NCBI GenBank assembly: GCA_958295665.1
Contig: OY282558.1
Span: 18,041,409-18,105,408 of the forward strand
Direction of reading: 5' to 3'
DNA length: 64,000 nucleotides
From: Tipula vernalis
Taxonomy: Eukaryota; Arthropoda; Insecta; Diptera; Tipulidae
Both the position numbers and the translations under genes were made by a program. Positions 50,955 through 62,400 of the stretch are shown piece after piece. The notes under the pieces were generated by a model, which was not told the DNA's origin, made no database searches, and saw only the letters and a list, made by a program, of their open reading frames with translations. The first letter of the stretch is position 1. Every line of letters begins with the position of its first letter.

Positions 50955-53900
50955 ATGGTCCGATTACGATGGTTGATACCTCTATCAATAGGTTTCGGGA
51001 CCTGTAATTGCTGTGACAATTTTCATTTTAATTGAATTGATCGATTATTTCTAAACATTTCTTAGAAAATTCAATTTTATTGAAAATTAACTGTGCTCTA
51101 GCCCACAAGTTTTTGGGCGGCAAAATCTAAAATGGTCCGATTACGATGGTTGATACCTCTATCAATAGGTTTCGGGACCTGTAATTGCTGTGACAATTTT
51201 CATTTTGATTGCTCGATTATTTCTAAACATTTCTTAGAAAATTCAATTTTATTGAAAATTAACTGTGCTATAGCCCACAAGTTTTTGAGCGGCAAAAACC
51301 CAAAATGGTCCGATTACGATGGTTGATACCTCTATCAATAGGTTTCGGGACCTGTAATTGCTGTGACAATTTTCATTTTGATTGCTCGATTATTTCTAAA
51401 CATTTCTTAGAAAATTCTATTTTATTGAAAATCAACTGTGCTATAGCCCACAAGTTTTTGAGCGGCAAAATCTAAAATGGTCCGATTACGATGGTTGATA
51501 CCTCTATCAATAGGTTTCGGCACCTGTAATTGCTGTGACAATTTTCATTTTGATTGCTCGATTATTTCTAAACATTTCTTAGAAAATTCAATTTTATTGA
51601 AAATTAACTGTGCTATAGCCCACAAGTTTTTGAGCGGCAAAAATCCAAAATGGTCCGATTACGATGGTTGATACCTCTATCAATAGGTTTCGGGACCTGT
51701 AATTGCTGTGACAATTTTTATTTTGATTGAATTGATCGATTATTTCTAAACATTTCTTAGAAAATTCAATTTTGTTGAAAATTAACTGTGCTCTAGCCCA
51801 CAAGTTTTTGGGCGGCAAAATCTAAAATGGTCCGATTACGATGGTTGATACCTCTATCAATAGGTTTCGGGACCTGTAATTGCTGTGACAATTTTCATTT
51901 TGATTGCTCGATTATTTCTAAACATTTCTTAGAAAATTCAATTTTATTGAAAATTAACTGTGCTATAGCCCACAAGTTTTTGAGCGGCAAAAACCCAAAA
52001 TGGTCCGATTACGATGGTTGATACCTCTATAAATAGGTTTCGGCACCTGTAATTGCTGTGACAATTTTCATTTTGATTGCTCGATTATTTCTAAACATTT
52101 CTTAGAAAATTCAATTTTATTGAAAATCAACTGTGCTATAGCCCACAAGTTTTTGAGCGGCAAAATCTAAAATGGTCCGATTACGATGGTTGATACCTCT
52201 ATCAATAGGTTTCGGGACCTGTAATTGCTGTGACAATTTTCATTTTGATTGCTCGATTATTTCTAAACATTTCTTAGAAAATTCAATTTTATTGAAAATT
52301 AACTGTGCTATAGCCCACAAGTTTTTGAGCGGCAAAAACCCAAAATGGTCCGATTACGATGGTTGATACCTCTATCAATAGGTTTCGGTACCTGTAATTG
52401 CTGTGACAATTTTCATTTTGATTGCTCGATTATTTCTAAACATTTCTTAGAAAATTCAATTTTATTGAAAATTAACTGTGCTATAGCCCACAAGTTTTTG
52501 AGCGGCAAAAATCCAAAATGGTCCGATTACGATGGTTGATACCTCTATCAATAGGTTTCGGCACCTGTAATTGCTGTGACAATTTTCATTTTGATTGCTC
52601 GATTATTTCTAAACATTTCTTAGAAAATTCAATTTTATTGAAAATTAACTGTGCTATAGCCCACAAGTTTTTGAGCGGCAAAAATCCAAAATGGTCCGAT
52701 TACGATGGTTGATACCTCTATCAATAGGTTTCGGGACCTGTAATTGCTGTGACAATTTTCATTTTGATTGCTCGATTATTTCTAAACATTTCTTAGAAAA
52801 TTCAATTTTATTGAAAATTAACTGTGCTATAGCCCACAAGTTTTTGAGCGGCAAAAATCCAAAATGGTCCGATTACGATGGTTGATACCTCTATCAATAG
52901 GTTTCGGGACCTGTAATTGCTGTGACAATTTTCATTTTGATTGCTCGATTATTTCTAAACATTTCTTAGAAAATTCAATTTTATTGAAAATTAACTGTGC
53001 TATAGCCCACAAGTTTCTGAGCGGCAAAAATCCAAAATGGTCCTATTACGATGGTTGATACCTCTATCAATAGGTTTCGGGACCTGTAATTGCTGTGACA
53101 ATTTTCATTTTGATTGCTCGATTATTTCTAAACATTTCTTAGAAAATTCAATTTTATTGAAAATTAACTGTGCTATAGCCCACAAGTTTTTGAGCGGCAA
53201 AAATCCAAAATGGTCCGATTACGATGGTTGATACCTCTATCAATAGGTTTCGGGACCTGTAATTGCTGTGACAATTTTCATTTTGATTGCTCGATTATTT
53301 CTAAACATTTCTTAGAAAATTCAATTTTATTGAAAATTAACTGTGCTATAGCCCACAAGTTTTTGAGCGGCAAAAATCCAAAATGGTCCGATTACGATGG
53401 TTGATACCTCTATCAATAGGTTTCGGGACCTGTAATTGCTGTGACAATTTTCATTTTGATTGAATTGATCGATTATTTCTAAACATTTCTTAGAAAATTC
53501 AATTTTATTGAAAATTAACTGTGCTCTAGCCCACAAGTTTTTGGGCGGCAAAATCTAAAATGGTCCGATTACGATGGTTGATACCTCTATCAATAGGTTT
53601 CGGGACCTGTAATTGCTGTGACAATTTTCATTTTGATTGCTCGATTATTTCTAAACATTTCTTAGAAAATTCAATTTTATTGAAAATTAACTGTGCTATA
53701 GCCCACAAGTTTTTGAGCGGCAAAAACCCAAAATGGTCCGATTACGATGGTTGATACCTCTATCAATAGGTTTCGGCACCTGTAATTGCTGTGACAATTT
53801 TTATTTTGATTGCTCGATTATTTCTAAACATTTCTTAGAAAATTCAATTTTATTGAAAATCAACTGTGCTATAGCCCACAAGTTTTTGAGCGGCAAAATC

Positions 53901-56900
53901 TAAAATGGTCCGATTACGATGGTTGATACCTCTATCAATAGGTTTCGGGACCTGTAATTGCTATGACAATTTTCATTTTGATTGCTCGATTATTTCTAAA
54001 CATTTCTTAGAAAATTCAATTTTATTGAAAATTAACTGTGCTATAGCCCACAAGTTTCTGAGCGGCAAAAATCCAAAATGGTCCGATTACGATGGTTGAT
54101 ACCTCTATCAATAGGTTTCGGCACCTGTAATTGCTGTGACAATTTTCATTTTGATTGCTCGATTATTTCTAAACATTTCTTAGAAAATTCAATTTTATTG
54201 AAAATTAACTGTGCTCTAGCCCACAAGTTTTTGAGCGGCAAAAATCCAAAATGGTCCGATTACGATGGTTGATACCTCTATCAATAGGTTTCGGGACCTG
54301 TAATTGCTGTGACAATTTTCATTTTGATTGATCGATTATTTCTAAACATTTCTTAGAAAATTCAATTTTATTGAAAATTAACTGTGCTATAGCCCACAAG
54401 TTTTTGGGCGGCAAAATCTAAAATGGTCCGATTACGATGGTTGATACCTCTATCAATAGGTTTCGGGACCTGTAATTGCTGTGACAATTTTCATTTTGAT
54501 TGCTCGATTATTTCTAAACATTTCTTAGAAAATTCAATTTTATTGAAAATTAACTGTGCTATAGCCCACAAGTTTTTGAGCGGCAAAAACCCAAAATGGT
54601 CCGATTACGATGGTTGATACCTCTATCAATAGGTTTCGGCACCTGTAATTGCTGTGACAATTTTCATTTTGATTGCTCGATTATTTCTAAACATTTCTCA
54701 GAAAATTCAATTTTATTGAAAATTAACTGTGCTATAGCCCACAAGTTTTTGAGCGGCAAAAATCCAAAATGGTCCGATTACGATGGTTGATACCTCTATC
54801 AATAGGTTTCGGGACCTGTAATTGCTGTGACAATTTTCATTTTGATTGCTCGATTATTTCTAAACATTTCTTAGAAAATTCAATTTTATTGAAAATTAAC
54901 TGTGCTATAGCCCACAAGTTTTTGGGCGGCAAAATCTAAAATGGTCCGATTACGATGGTTGATACCTCTATCAATAGGTTTCGGGACCTGTAATTGCTGT
55001 GACAATTTTCATTTTGATTGCTCGATTATTTCTAAACATTTCTTAGAAAATTCAATTTTATTGAAAATTAACTGTGCTATAGCCCACAAGTTTTTGAGCG
55101 GCAAAAATCCAAAATGGTCCGATTACGATGGTTGATACCTCTATCAATAGGTTTCGGCACCTGTAATTGCTGTGACAATTTTCATTTTGATTGCTTGATT
55201 ATTTCTAAACATTTCTTAGAAAATTCAATTTTATTGAAAATTAACTGTGCTATAGCCCACAAGTTTTTGAGCGGCAAAAACCCAAAATGGTCCGATTACG
55301 ATGGTTGATACCTCTATCAATAGGTTTCGGCACCTGTAATTGCTGTGACAATTTTCATTTTGATTGCTCGATTATTTCTAAACATTTCTTAGAAAATTCA
55401 ATTTTATTGAAAATCAACTGTGCTATAGCCCACAAGTTTTTGAGCGGCAAAATCTAAAATGGTCCGATTACGATGGTTGATACCTCTATCAATAGGTTTC
55501 GGGACCTGTAATTGCTGTGACAATTTTCATTTTGATTGCTCGATTATTTCTAAACATTTCTTAGAAAATTCAATTTTATTGAAAATTAACTGTGCTATAG
55601 CCCACAAGTTTCTGAGCGGCAAAAATCCAAAATGGTCCGATTACGATGGTTGATACCTCTATCAATAGGTTTCGGCACCTGTAATTGCTGTGACAATTTT
55701 CATTTTGATTGCTCGATTATTTCTAAACATTTCTTAGAAAATTCAATTTTATTGAAAATTAACTGTGCTATAGCCCACAAGTTTTTGAGCGGCAAAAATC
55801 CAAAATGGTCCGATTACGATGGTTGATACCTCTATCAATAGGTTTCGGGGCCTGTAATTGCTGTGACAATTTTCATTTTGATTGCTCGATTATTTCTAAA
55901 CATTTCTTAGAAAATTCAATTTTATTGAAAATCAACTGTGCTATAGCCCACAAGTTTTTGAGCGGCAAAATCTAAAATGGTCCGATTACGATGGTTGATA
56001 CCTCTATCAATAGGTTTCGGCACCTGTAATTGCTGTGACAATTTTCATTTTGATTGCTCGATTATTTCTAAACATTTCTTAGAAAATTCAATTTTATTGA
56101 AAATTAACTGTGCTATAGCCCACAAGTTTTTGAGCGGCAAAAATCCAAAATGGTCCGATTACGATGGTTGATACCTCTATCAATAGGTTTCGGGACCTGT
56201 AATTGCTGTGACAATTTTCATTTTAATTGAATTGATCGATTATTTCTAAACATTTCTTAGAAAATTCAATTTTATTGAAAATTAACTGTGCTCTAGCCCA
56301 CAAGTTTTTGGGCGGCAAAATCTAAAATGGTCCGATTACGATGGTTGATACCTCTATCAATAGGTTTCGGGACCTGTAATTGCTGTGACAATTTTCATTT
56401 TGATTGCTCGATTATTTCTAAACATTTCTTAGAAAATTCAATTTTATTGAAAATTAACTGTGCTATAGCCCACAAGTTTTTGAGCGGCAAAAACCCAAAA
56501 TGGTCCGATTACGATGGTTGATACCTCTATCAATAGGTTTCGGCACCTGTAATTGCTGTGACAATTTTCATTTTGATTGCTCGATTATTTCTAAACATTT
56601 CTTAGAAAATTCAATTTTATTGAAAATTAACTGTGCTATAGCCCACAAGTTTTTGAGCGGCAAAAATCCAAAATGGTTCGATTACGATGGTTGATACCTC
56701 TATCAATAGGTTTCGGCACCTGTAATTGCTGTGACAATTTTCATTTTGATTGCTCGATTATTTCTAAACATTTCTTAGAAAATTCAATTTTATTGAAAAT
56801 TAACTGTGCTATAGCCCACAAGTTTTTGAGCGGCAAAAACCCAAAATCGTCCGATTACGATGGTTGATACCTCTATCAATAGGTTTCGGCACCTGTAATT

Positions 56901-59260
56901 GCTGTGACAATTTTCATTTTGATTGCTCGATTATTTCTAAACATTTCTTAGAAAATTCAATTTTATTGAAAATCAACTGTGCTATAGCCCACAAGTTTTT
57001 GAGCGGCAAAATCTAAAATGGTCCGATTACGATGGTTGATACCTCTATCAATAGGTTTCGGGACCTGTAATTGCTGTGACAATTTTCATTTTGATTGCTC
57101 GATTATTTCTAAACATTTCTTAGAAAATTCAATTTTATTGAAAATTAACTGTGCATAGCCCACAAGTTTCTGAGCGGCAAAAATCCAAAATGGTCCGATT
57201 ACGATGGTTGATACCTCTATCAATAGGTTTCGGCACCTGTAATTGCTGTGACAATTTTCATTTTGATTGCTCGATTATTTCTAAACATTTCTTAGAAAAT
57301 TCAATTTTATTGAAAATTAACTGTGCTATAGCCCACAAGTTTTTGAGCGGCAAAAATCCAAAATGGTCCGATTACGATGGTTGATACCTCTATCAATAGG
57401 TTTCGGGACCTGTAATTGCTGTGACAATTTTCATTTTGATTGCTCGATTATTTCTAAACATTTCTTAGAAAATTCTATTTTATTGAAAATCAACTGTGCT
57501 ATAGCCCACAAGTTTTTGAGCGGCAAAATCTAAAATGGTCCGATTACGATGGTTGATACCTCTATCAATAGGTTTCGGCACCTGTAATTGCTGTGACAAT
57601 TTTCATTTTGATTGCTCGATTATTTCTAAACATTTCTTAGAAAATTCAATTTTGTTGAAAATTAACTGTGCTCTAGCCCACAAGTTTTTGGGCGGCAAAA
57701 TCTAAAATGGTCCGATTACGATGGTTGATACCTCTATCAATAGGTTTCGGGACCTGTAATTGCTGTGACAATTTTCATTTTGATTGCTCGATTATTTCTA
57801 AACATTTCTTAGAAAATTCAATTTTATTGAAAATTAACTGTGCTATAGCCCACAAGTTTTTGAGCGGCAAAAACCCAAAATGGTCCGATTACGATGGTTG
57901 ATACCTCTATCAATAGGTTTCGGCACCTGTAATTGCTGTGACAATTTTCATTTTGATTGCTCGATTATTTCTAAACATTTCTTAGAAAATTCAATTTTAT
58001 TGAAAATCAACTGTGCTATAGCCCACAAGTTTTTGAGCGGCAAAATCTAAAATGGTCCGATTACGATGGTTGATACCTCTATCAATAGGTTTCGGGACCT
58101 GTAATTGCTGTGACAATTTTCATTTTGATTGCTCGATTATTTCTAAACATTTCTTAGAAAATTCAATTTTATTGAAAATTAACTGTGCTATAGCCCACAA
58201 GTTTCTGAGCGGCAAAAATCCAAAATGGTCCGATTACGATGGTTGATACCTCTATCAATAGGTTTCGGCACCTGTAATTGCTGTGACAATTTTCATTTTG
58301 ATTGCTCGATTATTTCTAAACATTTCTTAGAAAATTCAATTTTATTGAAAATTAACTGTGCTATAGCCCACAAGTTTTTGAGCGGCAAAAATCCAAAATG
58401 GTCCGATTACGATGGTTGATACCTCTATCAATAGGTTTCGGGACCTGTAATTGCTGTGACAATTTTCATTTTGATTGCTCGATTATTTCTAAACATTTCT
58501 TAGAAAATTCAATTTTATTGAAAATGAACTGTGCTATAGCCCACAAGTTTTTGGGCGGCAAAATCTAAAATGGTCCGATTACGATGGTTGATACCTCTAT
58601 CAATAGGTTTCGGGACCTTTAATTGCTGTGACAATTTTCATTTTGATTGCTCGATTATTTCTAAACATTTCTTAGAAAATTCAATTTTATTGAAAATTAA
58701 CTGTGCTATAGCCCACAAGTTTTTGAGCGGCCAAAATCCAAAATGGTCCGATTACGATGGTTGATACCTCTATCAATAGGTTTCGGCACCTGTAATTGCT
58801 GTGACAATTTTCATTTTGATTGCTCGATTATTTCTAAACATTTCTTAGAAAATTCAATTTTATTGAAAATTAACTGTGCTATAGTTCACAAGTTTTTGGG
58901 CGGCAAAATCTAAAATGGTCCGATTACGATGGTTGATACCTCTATCAATAGGTTTCGGGACCTGTAATTGCTGTGACAATTTTGATTTTGATTGCTCGAT
59001 TATTTCTAAACATTTCTTAGAAAATTCAATTTTATTGAAAATTAACTGTGCTATAGCCCACAAGTTTTTGAGCGGCTAAAACCCAAAATGGTCCGATTAC
59101 GATGGTTGATACCTCTATCAATAGGTTTCGGCACCTGTAATTGCTATGACAATTTTCATTTTGATTGCTCGATTATTTCTAAACATTTCTTAGAAAATTC
59201 AATTTTATTGAAAATTAACTGTGCTATAGCCCACAAGTTTTTGAGCGGCAAAAACCCAAA
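50955..59260. repeat. Satellite domain marked by a 5-bp insertion (GAATTGATCG units)
   Basis: Units starting at 50955, 51650, 53383 and 56150 have GAATTGATCG where others have GCTCG (51034-51043, 51729-51738, 53462-53471, 56229-56238). Each also carries GTGCTCTAGCCC and is followed by the 1-bp-shorter GGCGGCAAAATC form, so three markers travel together. Spacings are 695, 1733 and 2767 bp (about 4, 10 and 16 monomers). AAAATCAACTG units, common here, are another domain-specific variant. The TTAATACATC type that dominates the preceding domain is absent. Confidence 0.8.
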
Positions 59261-59413
59261 ATGGTCCGATTACGATGGTTGATACCTCTATAATTGCTGT
59301 GACAATTTTCATTTTGATTACTCGATTATTTCTAAACATTTCTTAGAAAATTCAAATTTATTGAAAATTAACTGTGCTATAGCCCACAAGTATTTGAGCG
59401 GCAAAAATCTAAA
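59261..59413. repeat. 153-bp monomer with a 20-bp internal deletion
   Basis: Positions about 32-51 are missing, joining CTCTAT directly to AATTGCTG. It is the only unit with this deletion in the window and lies at the switch from the GAATTGATCG domain to the 8-mer domain. Confidence 0.9.
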
Positions 59414-62400
59414 ATGGTCCGATTACGATGGTTGATACCTCTATCAATAGGTTTCGGGACCTGTAATTGCTGTGACAATTTTCATTTTGATTGCTCGATT
59501 ATTTCTAAACATTTCTTAGAAAATTCAATGTTATTGAAAATTAACTGTGCTATAGCCCACAAGTATTTGAGCGGCAAAAATCCAAAATGGTCCGATTACG
59601 ATGGTTGATACCTCTATCAATAGGTTTAGGGACCTGTAATTGCTGTGACAATTTTCATTTTGATTGCTCGATTATTTCTAAACATTTCTTAGAAAATTCA
59701 ATTTTATTGAAAATTAACTGTGCTATAGCCCACAAGTATTTGAGCGGCAAAAATCCAAAATGGTCCGATTACGATGGTTGATACCTCTATCAATAGGTTT
59801 AGGGACCTGTAATTGCTGTGACAATTTTCATTTTGATTGCTCGATTATTTCTAAACATTTCTTAGAAAATTCAATTTTATTGAAAATTAACTGTGTTATA
59901 GCCCACAAGTTTTTGGGCGGCAAAAATCTAAAATGGTCCGATTACGATGGTTGATACCTCTATCAATAGGTTTCGGGACCTGTAATTGCTGTGACAATTT
60001 TCATTTTGATTGCTCGATTATTTCTAAACATTTCTTAAAAAATTCAATTTTATTGAAAATTAACTGTGCTATAGCCCACAAGTTTTTGAGCGGCAAAAAT
60101 CCAAAATGGTCCAATTACGATGGTTGATACCTCTATCAATAGGTTTCGGGACCTGTAATTGCTGTAACAATTTTCATTTTGATTGCTCGATTATTTCTAA
60201 ACATTTCTTAGCAAATTCAATTTTATTGAAAATTAACTGTGCTATAGCCCACAAGTTTTTGGGCGGCAAAAATCTAAAATGGTCCAATTACGATGGTTGA
60301 TACCTCTATCAATAGGTTTCGGGACCTGTAATTGCTGTGACAATTTTCATTTTGATTGCTCGATTATTTCTAAACATTTCTTAGAAAATTCAATGTTATT
60401 GAAAATTAACTGTGCTATAGCCCACAAGTTTTTGAGCGGCAAAAATCTAAAATGGTCCGATTACGATGGTTGATACCTCTATCAATAGGTTTCGATACCT
60501 GTAATTGCTGTGACAATTTTCATTTTGATTGCTCGATTATTTCTAAACATTTCTTAGAAAATTCAATTTTATTGAAAATTAACTGTGCTATAGCCCACAA
60601 GTTTTTGAGCGGCAAAAATCCAAAATGGTCCGATCACGATGGTTGATACCTCTATCAATAGGTTTCGGGACCTGTAATTGCTGTGACAATTTTCATTTTG
60701 ATTGCTCGATTATTTCTAAACATTTCTTAGAAAATTCAATTTTATTGAAAATTAACTGTGCTATAGCCCACAAGTATTTGAGCGGCAAAAATCCAAAATG
60801 GTCCGATTACGATGGTTGATACCTCTATCAATAGGTTTAGGGACCTGTAATTGCTGTGACAATTTTCATTTTGATTGCTCGATTATTTCTAAACATTTCT
60901 TAGAAAATTCAATGTTATTGAAAATTAACTGTGCTATAGCCCACAAGTATTTGAGCGGCAAAAATCCAAAATGGTCCGATTACGATGGTTGATACCTCTA
61001 TCAATAGGTTTAGGGACCTGTAATTGCTGTGACAATTTTCATTTTGATTGCTCGATTATTTCTAAACATTTCTTAGAAAATTCAATTTTATTGAAAATTA
61101 ACTGTGCTATAGCCCACAAGTATTTGAGCGGCAAAAATCCAAAATGGTCCGATTACGATGGTTGATACCTCTATCAATAGGTTTAGGGACCTGTAATTGC
61201 TGTGACAATTTTCATTTTGATTGCTCGATTATTTCTAAACATTTCTTAGAAAATTCAATTTTATTGAAAATTAACTGTGTTATAGCCCACAAGTTTTTGG
61301 GCGGCAAAAATCTAAAATGGTCCGATTACGATGGTTGATACCTCTATCAATAGGTTTCGGGACCTGTAATTGCTGTGACAATTTTCATTTTGATTGCTCG
61401 ATTATTTCTAAACATTTCTTAAAAAATTCAATTTTATTGAAAATTAACTGTGCTATAGCCCACAAGTTTTTGAGCGGCAAAAATCCAAAATGGTCCAATT
61501 ACGATGGTTGATACCTCTATCAATAGGTTTCGGGACCTGTAATTGCTGTAACAATTTTCATTTTGATTGCTCGATTATTTCTAAACATTTCTTAGCAAAT
61601 TCAATTTTATTGAAAATTAACTGTGCTATAGCCCACAAGTTTTTGGGCGGCAAAAATCTAAAATGGTCCGATTACGATGGTTGATACCTCTATCAATAGG
61701 TTTCGGGACCTGTAATTGCTGTGACAATTTTCATTTTGATTGCTCGATTATTTCTAAACATTTCTTAGAAAATTCAATGTTATTGAAAATTAACTGTGCT
61801 ATAGCCCACAAGTTTTTGAGCGGCAAAAATCTAAAATGGTCCGATTACGATGGTTGATACCTCTATCAATAGGTTTCGATACCTGTAATTGCTGTGACAA
61901 TTTTCATTTTGATTGCTCGATTATTTCTAAACATTTCTTAGAAAATTCAATTTTATTGAAAATTAACTGTGCTATAGCCCACAAGTTTTTGAGCGGCAAA
62001 AATCCAAAATGGTCCGATCACGATGGTTGATACCTCTATCAATAGGTTTCGGGACCTGTAATTGCTGTGACAATTTTCATTTTGATTGCTCGATTATTTC
62101 TAAACATTTCTTAGAAAATTCAATTTTATTGAAAATTAACTGTGCTATAGCCCACAAGTATTTGAGCGGCAAAAATCCAAAATGGTCCGATTACGATGGT
62201 TGATACCTCTATCAATAGGTTTAGGGACCTGTAATTGCTGTGACAATTTTCATTTTGATTGCTCGATTATTTCTAAACATTTCTTAGAAAATTCAATGTT
62301 ATTGAAAATTAACTGTGCTATAGCCCACAAGTATTTGAGCGGCAAAAATCCAAAATGGTCCGATTACGATGGTTGATACCTCTATCAATAGGTTTAGGGA

